From: DASXZH01 sp036502005
GTDB lineage: Bacteria > Armatimonadota > Fimbriimonadia > Fimbriimonadales > Fimbriimonadaceae
Reading direction: 5' to 3'
Assembly: GCA_036502005.1 (NCBI GenBank)
Contig: DASXZH010000055.1
Span: 1 to 57,739, forward strand
Length of the DNA: 57,739 nt
In this document: in pieces, positions 26,045-33,380 of the stretch
Layout of the letters: each line of letters begins with the position of its first letter
Numbering within the stretch: the stretch's first letter is position 1
Translations under genes and position numbers: made by a program
Notes under the pieces: model-generated
Told to the model about the DNA's origin: nothing
Databases searched by the model: none
What the model saw: the letters and a program-made list of their open reading frames with translations, nothing else

Positions 26045-26470
26045 ATGATTAGAAATGCAAATGCCGTCTGGGAGGGCGGTCTTAAAGACGGCCACGGGAA
26101 AATCTCCACCGATAGCGGAGTTCTCAACGACTCTCAGTACAGCTTCAGTACACGGTTTGAGAATGGGATCGGGACCAATCCCGAGGAACTGATAGCGGCA
26201 GCTCACGCGGGATGCTTTTCGATGGCCTTAAGCGCGCAACTTGGCGGAATGGGCATCACCCCCGAAAGCATCGCCACCACCGCTTCCGTCACGTTGGAAA
26301 AAGTTGAGGGCGGCTTTGGCATCACGAAGATCCATCTCGATGTAACGGCAAAGATTCCTGGCGTGGATGAGGCAAAGTTTGCGGAAGCGGCCAGCAATGC
26401 TAAGGCCGGCTGTCCCGTTTCCAAGGTGCTTAGCGGCGCCGAAATAACAATGGACGCAAAACTGGCGTAA
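26045..26470 (+). CDS. OsmC-type organic hydroperoxide reductase
   Basis: Thiol peroxidase that detoxifies organic hydroperoxides, 141 residues from ATG at 26045. The two catalytic cysteines are Cys57 (HAGCFSMAL) and Cys123 (AGCPVSKVL), in the positions typical of OsmC. NPEELIAAAHA and VEGGFGITKIHLDV are also family-like. An earlier in-frame start at 26000 would read through the end of the EncFtn-like gene and is rejected. The two form a probable operon for iron and peroxide defence, closed by a clear terminator at 26486-26518. Confidence 0.93.
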   Translation: MIRNANAVWEGGLKDGHGKISTDSGVLNDSQYSFSTRFENGIGTNPEELIAAAHAGCFSMALSAQLGGMGITPESIATTASVTLEKVEGGFGITKIHLDVTAKIPGVDEAKFAEAASNAKAGCPVSKVLSGAEITMDAKLA

Positions 26471-26485
26471 GCACAAGTTGTGAAC

Positions 26486-26518
26486 GGGGTTGGTGCCTGA
26501 AGCATCGACCCCTTTTTT
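26486..26518 (+). terminator. Intrinsic terminator after osmC
   Basis: An 11-bp stem (GGGGTTGGTGC with GCATCGACCCC, two G-U pairs) encloses a CTGAA loop and is followed directly by TTTTTT. It lies 16 bp after the OsmC stop codon and ends the EncFtn-OsmC unit. Confidence 0.85.
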
Positions 26519-26567
26519 ATTTTTTCTTAACTAAGGCGGGGTTTTGTAATCCGTCTATCAGAATCGG

Positions 26568-28439
26568 ATGCTCGGCAAACTCTTGAACGTCCTCCTCGGC
26601 CCTAGAAGGACGACCTCCGAATTGGAGGGGGAAAAGATCGGCGTCTTCTGGGGCGTCCCAACTCTTGGGCTGGATGCGCTTTCCTCCGCCGCTTATGGCC
26701 CCGAAGCGGCTCTCACTGTCATGCTCGGCGCGGGACTGCTCGCCTCGCAATTCATCTTTCCGATTTTTTGCGTCATTCTGGCCCTGCTTACGGTCCTTTT
26801 TGCTTCCTATTTGCAGACCATTTCGGCTTACCCGGGTGGTGGTGGATCTTACACGGTCGCCAGCGAGAACCTTGGCCCAAAAGCGGGTTTATTTGCGGCC
26901 GCAAGCCTGTTGTTGGACTACATTCTAACGGCGGCGGTGGGGATTTCAGCGGGCATTGAAGCGCTCGATTCGGCTTTCCCCCAGTTCACTCCATATACGA
27001 TTTGGCTCTGTTTGGGGGTTTTACTTTGCCTGCTTTTTGTGAACTTACGAGGTATCGGCGAAGCTGGTCGTTGGTTCGCCACCCCTACCTACATATTCGT
27101 TGTAACCCTTTGCGTCATGATCGGGGTTGGCCTGTACAACGTGATCGCAAGTGGTGGCCATCCCCACATGGTCCAACCTCCTGCCGCTCCCACTAAAGCT
27201 ACCGAAGCGATTGGCTGGTGGCTTCTGATTCGCGCCTTTGCGAGCGGGTGTACGGCCATGACGGGCGTTGAAGCGGTGAGCAATGGAGTGCTCATTTTCA
27301 AGAAGCCGGGAGTGCGCAACGCCAAGTGGACTCTTGGAGTGATCTGTCTCATTCTTGGCGTCCTTCTTGCTGGAATTGCGTTGCTTGCCCACTATTACGG
27401 CGTTGTTGCAACCTCACCCGATAGCCACTACGAAAGCATCTTGTCTCAACTTATCCGGGTGACGATGGGCAGGGGGTGGTTTTATTATCTGACCATCATG
27501 TCGATTTTGGCAGTGCTCTGCCTCTCTGCGAATACCGCTTTCGCGGATTTTCCCCGCCTATGCCAACTCTTGGCGCGCGACCAATATCTGCCTATGGCGT
27601 TTGCCGACCTCAGCCGCCGTTTAGTTTTTGCCGTTGGCGTGTCCGTTTTGACCTTGTTCACGGGCATCTTGCTGGTGGTTTTTGGCGGGATAACCGACCG
27701 CTTGATCCCCCTGTATGCGGTGGGCGCATTTCTGGCGTTCACGTTTTCTCAAGCGGGCATGGTGGTTCACTGGGTGAAGCATCCAGCGCCACGTTCCAAG
27801 TTTTCAATGGTGATGAACGGTGCGGGGTGCATCGCTACCGGGTTTACCGTTCTCGTCATTTTCGCCGCCAAGTTTGTTGAAGGGGCTTGGATCAGCTTCC
27901 TGATCATTTTCATTTTCTTCTTTACGTTTCTCGCTATAAAGCGCCTGTATACCTCGCTTCAGAGGCAGGTGAAACTGCATAGGCCTGCGCCGCTGGAGCC
28001 AAGACCCGAACCTTTGGTTGTCTTGACTATGGGCAACTGGAACAAGGTGACTTCAATGGCTCTGAACTTTGGTTGCCAAATTTCCCGCGAAGTTTTTGTG
28101 CTCCACATCAGCACCGATGAGGCTGAGACTGAAAAGGTAAAAGCCGATTGGGAAAAATTTGTTGTCGAACCCACCAAAGCACGGGGCGGCGATTGTCCTC
28201 AACTTGATGTTGTCACCTCGCCCTATCGAGAGATAAATAAACCCCTCGTGGCTTATGTTAATCGGCTTAAGAAACAGCACCCACACCGGGATGTTGCCGT
28301 CGTCATGCCCGAGTTGATTTCCACACATTGGTGGTCACCAATATTCCAGCGGCATTGGGGTTCCACGCTTAAGAAAACCCTCCTCGAAGACGGTGATCAT
28401 GGCGTTGTCTTGGTCAGTGTTCCCTGGCATTTGAAGTGA
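26568..28439 (+). CDS. KimA-like APC-superfamily transporter (probable K+ importer)
   Basis: A 623-residue inner-membrane transporter with about 12 helices and a soluble C-terminal domain of about 130 residues. Family-like blocks are LGLDALSSAAYGPEAALTVM near residue 35, then ISAYPGGGGSYTVASENLGPKAGLFAAASLLLDYILTAAVGISAG-type helices. These match the KimA (YdaO) group of proton-driven potassium importers. In Bacillus KimA the C-terminal domain binds c-di-AMP; whether this one does is inference. It stands alone between osmC and the DJ-1-like gene. Confidence 0.82.
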   Translation: MLGKLLNVLLGPRRTTSELEGEKIGVFWGVPTLGLDALSSAAYGPEAALTVMLGAGLLASQFIFPIFCVILALLTVLFASYLQTISAYPGGGGSYTVASENLGPKAGLFAAASLLLDYILTAAVGISAGIEALDSAFPQFTPYTIWLCLGVLLCLLFVNLRGIGEAGRWFATPTYIFVVTLCVMIGVGLYNVIASGGHPHMVQPPAAPTKATEAIGWWLLIRAFASGCTAMTGVEAVSNGVLIFKKPGVRNAKWTLGVICLILGVLLAGIALLAHYYGVVATSPDSHYESILSQLIRVTMGRGWFYYLTIMSILAVLCLSANTAFADFPRLCQLLARDQYLPMAFADLSRRLVFAVGVSVLTLFTGILLVVFGGITDRLIPLYAVGAFLAFTFSQAGMVVHWVKHPAPRSKFSMVMNGAGCIATGFTVLVIFAAKFVEGAWISFLIIFIFFFTFLAIKRLYTSLQRQVKLHRPAPLEPRPEPLVVLTMGNWNKVTSMALNFGCQISREVFVLHISTDEAETEKVKADWEKFVVEPTKARGGDCPQLDVVTSPYREINKPLVAYVNRLKKQHPHRDVAVVMPELISTHWWSPIFQRHWGSTLKKTLLEDGDHGVVLVSVPWHLK

Positions 28440-28555
28440 TGGCTCTCTGTTCAAATTGCCCAAAACGATGGAACCGTGTGGGGCCAGAATCGCCAAAACT
28501 GCTGAAGGCGATTAAATAAATTGCTCCTCAAATTTAAAAACAAAAGGGGAAAGAC

Positions 28556-29128
28556 ATGTCAAATCAATTAGAAGGCAAGAGCGTTGCAATTTTGGCAACC
28601 GATGGCTTTGAGCAAGCGGAGCTTTTCGGGCCTAAAGAGATCCTAGAGAATGCCGGCGCACAGATCAGCATAATTTCAAATCATCCGGGCGAGATCAAGG
28701 GATGGAACCACGACCAGTGGGGACAAAGCATTGGTGTGGACGCAACGATTGAGGAAGTTAACGCCGAGCAATTTGATTCACTCGTTCTTCCGGGTGGAGT
28801 GATGAACCCAGACAAGCTCCGGATGAACGAGGCAGCAGTTGGTTTCATTCGGGACTTTTTTGAACAGGGCAAACCGGTGGGCGCCATATGCCACGCGCCT
28901 TGGCTTCTTGCGGAAGCGGATGTTGTTGAGGATAGGAAAGTCACTAGTTGGCCTTCCATCAGAACTGACCTCGAAAACGCGGGCGCCAACTGGGTCGACC
29001 GGGAAGTTGTGGTTGACGGCGGATTGGTTACAAGCCGCAAACCCGATGACATCCCGGCCTTCGGCCGGAAACTCATAGAAGAGATCTCTGAGGGCATCCA
29101 CGAACAGCAGGAAGAAGCAGTGCGCTAG
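28556..29128 (+). CDS. DJ-1/PfpI superfamily protein
   Basis: A 190-residue cytoplasmic protein of the class-I glutamine-amidotransferase-like fold. Motifs are VAILATDGFEQAELFGPKEILENAGA at the N-terminus, SLVLPGGVMNPD in the middle, and the nucleophile elbow AICHAPWLLAEA with catalytic Cys112. Also present are TSWPSIRTDLENAGA and DGGLVTSRKPDDIPAF. Members act as peptidases or deglycases of glycated proteins; the exact activity here is open. The SD AAAAGGGG precedes ATG 28556. Confidence 0.93.
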   Translation: MSNQLEGKSVAILATDGFEQAELFGPKEILENAGAQISIISNHPGEIKGWNHDQWGQSIGVDATIEEVNAEQFDSLVLPGGVMNPDKLRMNEAAVGFIRDFFEQGKPVGAICHAPWLLAEADVVEDRKVTSWPSIRTDLENAGANWVDREVVVDGGLVTSRKPDDIPAFGRKLIEEISEGIHEQQEEAVR

Positions 29129-29129
29129 G

Positions 29130-29268
29130 GGGCAGAACTTAGGAAGGAGAACTTAGAACGCAGAAAGACAAATGAAGTTGAGAAGGAGCAGCTAAGGGTT
29201 GCGGTCTCAACTGGGTGTAACAGCTCTGTAAATCTACTTTCTAAGTTCTTCGTTCTAAACTCTAGCCC
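29130..29268. repeat. Heptamer-periodic repeat with facing inverted arms
   Basis: The left arm, about 29130-29168, is built of GCAGAAC/TTAGAAC-type units. The right arm, about 29233-29265, is CTACTTT CTAAGTT CTTCGTT CTAAACT CTAG, its reverse complement in sense. About 65 bp lies between them. It is the same kind of element as at 40394-40560, sharing TTAGAAC-like units. Confidence 0.65.
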
Positions 29269-29289
29269 CAATAGTAAACTAACGCCCTC

Positions 29290-30213
29290 GTGAGCGCATT
29301 GTTATCTGTCCAAGATGCCGTGGTTGAGTTTCAAGCCACCGGAGGGATCATTCGAGCACTGGACGGAGTTTCGATCGAGGTCGAGCCGGGTGAAACATTG
29401 GCCGTGGTTGGCGAATCAGGTTGCGGTAAAACAACTTTGGCACGCGCCATTCTTGGCTTGCAGCCGCTTAAATCCGGGGAAATCGAACTAAAAGGGAAGG
29501 CCATAACCGGTACATACAAGGAGATCGCCCAGGACATCGGCATGGTCTGGCAGGACCCCTATGCCAGTCTCGATCCTCGTTGGCGGGCTGGACGCTCGAT
29601 TCTAGAAGCGGCAGCGATAAGCGGCAAGAAAATGTCTTCGACAGCTTTGTTTGAGGAAGTGGGGCTCGATACCGCTCTTGTGGATCGGTTTCCACACCAA
29701 CTCAGCGGCGGTCAGCGCCAGCGTGTCGCCATTGGCCGGGCATTGGCTCTGAAGCCCCCGCTCGTCATCTGTGATGAGCCTACCGCCGCCTTAGACCTGA
29801 GCATTCGCGCGCAGATATTGAACCTCCTGAAAGAGATTCAAGCTAACATGCGCTGCTCATTCTTATACATATCTCACGACTTGATGACGGTTCGATTCCT
29901 GGCGGATCGTGTTGCCGTTATGTATCTTGGTCGAGTTGTGGAAACGGGGCCAACCGAGGACATATTCGAAAATCCGCGGCATCCGTACACCAAGGCGCTT
30001 TTGGATTCGGCTCCCACGTTGGACAAGCTGCAAACTTTGCCCGAAGCTATCGAAGGGGAGTTGCCCGATCCTCGAACCAGATTTGAAGGTTGTCGGTTCG
30101 CTTCGCGTTGCCCCAACGCGCAAGCGTTTTGCGTTTCGAACGACCCCGGTCCCACTGTAGAAGGGAAGCGGACCTATTTTTGCCATTTTCCGGAAAAGAG
30201 CCCCGAGTCTTAA
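29290..30213 (+). CDS. Oligopeptide/dipeptide ABC transporter ATP-binding protein, DppF/OppF type
   Basis: A 307-residue ABC ATPase. Walker A is GESGCGKTT (residues 41-49), the signature is LSGGQRQRVAIGRALALKPP, and Walker B is LVICDEPTAALD. The C-terminal oligo-HPY extension with RFEGCRFASRCPNAQAFC (three spaced cysteines, often binding a metal cluster) marks the peptide/nickel transporter subgroup. GTG at 29290 is the start. No permease or partner ATPase is adjacent, so it is an orphan here; the other parts would be elsewhere on the chromosome. Confidence 0.93.
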   Translation: MSALLSVQDAVVEFQATGGIIRALDGVSIEVEPGETLAVVGESGCGKTTLARAILGLQPLKSGEIELKGKAITGTYKEIAQDIGMVWQDPYASLDPRWRAGRSILEAAAISGKKMSSTALFEEVGLDTALVDRFPHQLSGGQRQRVAIGRALALKPPLVICDEPTAALDLSIRAQILNLLKEIQANMRCSFLYISHDLMTVRFLADRVAVMYLGRVVETGPTEDIFENPRHPYTKALLDSAPTLDKLQTLPEAIEGELPDPRTRFEGCRFASRCPNAQAFCVSNDPGPTVEGKRTYFCHFPEKSPES

Positions 30214-30574
30214 GAGACAATCGCAAAATCCTTATCGACACGATACGCTGACCGAGTGTCATCCCGAACTCCGTGTGAGGGATCTCTGCGGCTTGGGCTT
30301 CGCCCCCGGGGATTCCTCACACGGAGTTCGGAATGACAAAGATCACCTGGGCGGCATTGGCCATTGCCGCCCACTTCTTAATCAAACATGACATCCGGCG
30401 GGTTTGCGATTGACTCTTAAGTTCCTCCGTCCTGAGAGGGCATGGCAAAACCGTCTGCGTTCCCTAATGCCCAAACTTGAAAGTTTGTCAATGCGAAGAG
30501 CGAAAGCGCGCCGAAGCCTTGTTAGCGACGCGGCAATCTAGTTGGAATACACCGGCTAAAAGAGAATCCGTGGG
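30214..30574. other. Intergenic region holding hairpin repeat copy 2
   Basis: No gene is recognised. The 80-bp hairpin at 30258-30337 fills the first part; the rest (30338-30574) shows no repeat or RNA I can identify. Confidence 0.5.
30258..30337. repeat. Palindromic hairpin repeat, copy 2 (GTCATCCC...GAATGAC)
   Basis: The arms GTCATCCCGAACTCCGTGTG and the reverse complement of CACACGGAGTTCGGAATGAC pair almost perfectly, with an inner GGGCTTCGCCC hairpin. This copy is better paired than the one at 18059-18137. Both are followed by ACAAxGATC. Confidence 0.8.
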
Positions 30575-31231
30575 CTATCCGGCGCCAGTGCCGGCTTCGG
30601 CCTGAGAGGTGTCCAAATAACCGCTTAATACCGAATGCGGAAGGTTTTTTGCATGCCAGTCCGCAAAGAGTGCTTGCTGCAAAGTGTCAACTGAGTCTGG
30701 CCCCAGCAAATAGAGGGAATCCATCACTATGGTATGGCTAGGATCTTTGAAACCGGTTAAGTGCGAAGCGGCAAGTCCCAACACGGTGGTGTATTCAAAG
30801 CTCGATCCATCGTACAGAGGAGTGGCTGTTTCTTGATACCAGGTGGGTTGATGTCCCGGTTCGTCCAATAAAGTGTTGCTCATGGCATCGGCTGGGCTCT
30901 GAAATATCTGCTCGGTTGCACCGTATTTGGCTAGCGCAGCATTGATTGGAGGGACCGCAGTTACCTGCTCGGAAGAAATGCCGCCAGTACACGGCAAACC
31001 TCGAGTAATAGCAAGGTGATAGCAGTTGTTGCCTTCGGAATACGCCAGTCGGTCATCGAAATCCTTCGCATAAAGCTGAACGGCGAGGCCGATATTCTTT
31101 AGATCGCTTAGCCCCACCGTAGCTTTCGCACTTCTTTTCGCGCTGGCTAGGACCGGAAAGAGGATGGCGGCGAGGATCGCAACGATTACCAGAACGATAA
31201 GTAACTCGACGAGGCTAAAAGCGCGCTTCAT
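30575..31231 (-). CDS. Type IV-like pseudopilin / prepilin
   Basis: A 218-residue prepilin. The N-terminus is MKRAFSLVELLIVLVIVAILAAI: a short leader, the prepilin peptidase site before Phe, a Glu at mature position +5, and a hydrophobic helix. SAKRSAKATVGLSDLKNIGLAVQLYAKDFDDRLAYS continues the helix into the globular head. The C-terminal FADWHAKNLPHS is the type of short conserved ending seen in such proteins of Armatimonadota and Planctomycetes. It overlaps the lipoprotein gene by 4 bp, so they are co-translated. It may be a pilus or secretion pseudopilus component. Confidence 0.9.
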   Translation of the reverse strand: MKRAFSLVELLIVLVIVAILAAILFPVLASAKRSAKATVGLSDLKNIGLAVQLYAKDFDDRLAYSEGNNCYHLAITRGLPCTGGISSEQVTAVPPINAALAKYGATEQIFQSPADAMSNTLLDEPGHQPTWYQETATPLYDGSSFEYTTVLGLAASHLTGFKDPSHTIVMDSLYLLGPDSVDTLQQALFADWHAKNLPHSVLSGYLDTSQAEAGTGAG

Positions 31232-31737
31232 TTTAACCCCGTACGTTCATAGTATTGGTTGATGTTGTCGAGCAGAAGTTGTTCGTAAAAGGTTAGATGG
31301 CTTTTAGCCTTGAGGCCCTGCCGGATCGCGTGGATCTTCGGCTCTTGATCTTTGAGCTTGTACCAATAGGCGATCATTACGCCCGATGCTTGAACTACCG
31401 CATCTTGACTTGATTCCAGCACAGGGCTGCGTGCGATCAAATCTTGCTTAAGCTTCGGGTCTTGGTTAGCATAAACCGCCAGCACGCCGTTGGCATCGCC
31501 GGAGACCGGATTATTAGTCGCCTGCAAATCCTCCATTTTTTGGATATCATCACTGGATAGATGGCGTGGCTTTTTCTCATCGTATTTTGCGACTAAGTCC
31601 ATACAGTGCTGAGCTTCTTCTGCATAAGGCCCATACAATTCGGTGTCGCCGCCCAATTTTCGCGAACACCCAGCAAGTAGGATAACCCCGATCAGAAACA
31701 TGCATTTGGGTGTTTTTGGAAGCATATAAGGGCGCAC
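31228..31737 (-). CDS. Hypothetical lipoprotein upstream of the pseudopilin
   Basis: A 169-residue protein with signal and lipobox (MFLIGVILLAGC, Cys near residue 24). The body is polar and helical (EEAQHCMDLVAKYDEKKPRHLSSDDIQKMEDL... PKLKQDLIARSPVLESSQDAVVQASGVMIAYWYKL). No family is recognised. Its stop overlaps the prepilin start, so it may assist assembly of that pseudopilin. The 31738-31899 gap upstream shows nothing recognisable. Confidence 0.65.
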   Translation of the reverse strand: MRPYMLPKTPKCMFLIGVILLAGCSRKLGGDTELYGPYAEEAQHCMDLVAKYDEKKPRHLSSDDIQKMEDLQATNNPVSGDANGVLAVYANQDPKLKQDLIARSPVLESSQDAVVQASGVMIAYWYKLKDQEPKIHAIRQGLKAKSHLTFYEQLLLDNINQYYERTGLK

Positions 31738-31899
31738 AACCCTATTATTGGTGACTTTGCTAACGGAATTAGCCTAAGTAGCTTTCAAGCGTCGGTTATC
31801 CAAATATCTTCGATTGGAGGAGCTGGCGCATTGAGGCCAAAGCTGGCTGCAAACGGTCAGGGGCAAGATTTGGAGTTGTTACTCACGAGCAACTACATT

Positions 31900-32835
31900 T
31901 CATTGTTTTTTTAACCCTTCATAAGAAATGGGCGCGAACAACACTTTCCAAAATCCCGCCGCCTTCTCCGCAAAACTCCGTTTAGTCCCAAGTGTGACAA
32001 CGGTCGCCAAGGACCAAACCAGAAGCCGAAGCAGCGCCCCCATTCGATCGAAGAGCAAACAAAGAAACGAAGCAAACGCGCCGCCGTGGATCCTGAAATA
32101 CAACTCCTTCCCACAGTTGTAGTAAGCCACAGCCTTCCAACGCATTGAAGAACTGCTCGAACCCAAGTCGTGATAAAACTTGGCAGGCGGAACATATAGT
32201 ATCTTCCCGTGCTTAGCAAGCCTCGCGCAGAGTTCGGTGTCTTCGCAATAGAGGAAGAACCGCTCGTCAAAAGTTTCAACTGGCCGAAACATAAGGCAAG
32301 CGCCCATCACCTGAGCCACCTCATGGGGGCCCGGGCCGGCAGCCACTAACCGGCGGCTCATCCAATAGGGGCTAAAAAAAGAAAACCCTTTAAACAGCTT
32401 CTCAAGCCAAGACTGCTCACAATAAACAGCCCAAAGGTTTAGGCAGTTGGCGCAGGATTCCTGCAGTGAACCATCCGGGTTCATCAACATGCCTCCTGCC
32501 GCCACAATTTCTCCAGAATCAAAAAGGGAAGCCAGTTGGTTAATAGCATCCGGCGTTGCCGAGGCATCGCTATTCAAAAGCAAGATCAAGGGTCTTGTCG
32601 CCGCCGCAATGCCTTTGTTATTGGCAGCCCCAAAACCAAGATTCGAAGTGTTTTCAATCAGCTTGACGCGAGGAAGTCCGCGCAGCATCTCCAAAGAACC
32701 ATCTGTGGAGGCGTTGTCGACGACGATCACCTCGCATTCCGAATCGATGGAATCCACACATCGCCGAAGCAGGTCCTTAGTGTTGTAGCTAACAATAACT
32801 ACCGACACCCTTTCCGCCTCACTCACGCTAGCCAT
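31900..32835 (-). CDS. Glycosyltransferase family 2, rhamnosyltransferase-like
   Basis: A 311-residue GT-A glycosyltransferase. The N-terminus VSVVIVSYNTKDLLRRCVDSI, then VIVVDNASTDGSLEML and NLGFGAANNKGI, is the standard GT2 start of WbbL-type enzymes. LLNSDASATPDAI supplies the DxD-like metal site, and the GACLMFRPVETFDERFFLYCEDTELCARL block is the acceptor-side signature. It likely adds a sugar to cell-surface polysaccharide. The ATG at 32835 lies only 17 bp from the divergent greA start; a GTG at codon 10 is an alternative start that would widen the gap. Confidence 0.9.
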   Translation of the reverse strand: MASVSEAERVSVVIVSYNTKDLLRRCVDSIDSECEVIVVDNASTDGSLEMLRGLPRVKLIENTSNLGFGAANNKGIAAATRPLILLLNSDASATPDAINQLASLFDSGEIVAAGGMLMNPDGSLQESCANCLNLWAVYCEQSWLEKLFKGFSFFSPYWMSRRLVAAGPGPHEVAQVMGACLMFRPVETFDERFFLYCEDTELCARLAKHGKILYVPPAKFYHDLGSSSSSMRWKAVAYYNCGKELYFRIHGGAFASFLCLLFDRMGALLRLLVWSLATVVTLGTKRSFAEKAAGFWKVLFAPISYEGLKKQ

Positions 32836-32837
32836 GC

Positions 32838-32843
32838 TACAAT
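32838..32843 (+). promoter_or_regulatory. Putative -10 element of greA
   Basis: TACAAT lies 9 bp before the greA ATG at 32853. Transcription from it would begin about 3 nt before the start codon, giving a nearly leaderless mRNA; no SD is present in the 17-bp gap. No good -35 is visible. Confidence 0.4.
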
Positions 32844-32852
32844 ATTTTTCCC

Positions 32853-33323
32853 ATGGCTAATGAGACTGTGCTTACCGCTGAGGGTTATGAGAAGCTCAAA
32901 AAAGAGCTTGAAGAGTTAAAGGGTCCGGTTAGGGGCCGCATTGCCGAGGCGATTCGCGAGGCTAAATCCCACGGTGACTTGCGAGAAAACGCAGCTTATC
33001 ATGAGGCAAAGTTAAACCAATCTAGGCTGGAAAGCCGTATTGCCGACCTAGAAAAGACCCTCCAACTCGCCAAAGTAGTGGCAGGCTCCGATGGCAAAAC
33101 TGGCGGCGCTTTCCTTGGCTCAAAAATCAAGCTATTGGATCTCGATTACGACGATGAGATGACCATTTCCTTGGTTAGCTCTTACGAGGCAAACCCAGCC
33201 CAGGACCTTATCTCGATAAGCTCTCCCCTTGGAGCCGCGCTGCTTGGAAAAGTGGTTGGGAACGAAGTTGAGGTTGCGGCGCCTGGCGGTCTTCAGAAAT
33301 ACCGAATTGTTGAGTTATCGTAA
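32853..33323 (+). CDS. greA: Transcription elongation factor GreA
   Basis: Rescues backtracked RNA polymerase by stimulating transcript cleavage. The 156 residues show the N-terminal coiled coil with the acidic tip (AKSHGDLRENAAYHEAK) that reaches the active site. A C-terminal FKBP-like domain includes FLGSKIKLLDLDYDDEMTISLVSSYEANP and ISSPLGAALLGKVVGNEVEVAAPGG. Length is standard. The upstream gap to the divergent glycosyltransferase gene is only 17 bp, with no SD. Confidence 0.97.
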   Translation: MANETVLTAEGYEKLKKELEELKGPVRGRIAEAIREAKSHGDLRENAAYHEAKLNQSRLESRIADLEKTLQLAKVVAGSDGKTGGAFLGSKIKLLDLDYDDEMTISLVSSYEANPAQDLISISSPLGAALLGKVVGNEVEVAAPGGLQKYRIVELS

Positions 33324-33380
33324 AAACTTAACAAAGAATCTCCGCCCGGCGGCGTCCTTCTGGCTATAATGCGTTGAAAC

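Noticed and set aside
27476..27880. 134-codon plus-strand frame within the KimA-like gene
   Set aside because: Shadow in another frame of the transporter; composition is Arg/His/Cys-rich and no domain is visible.
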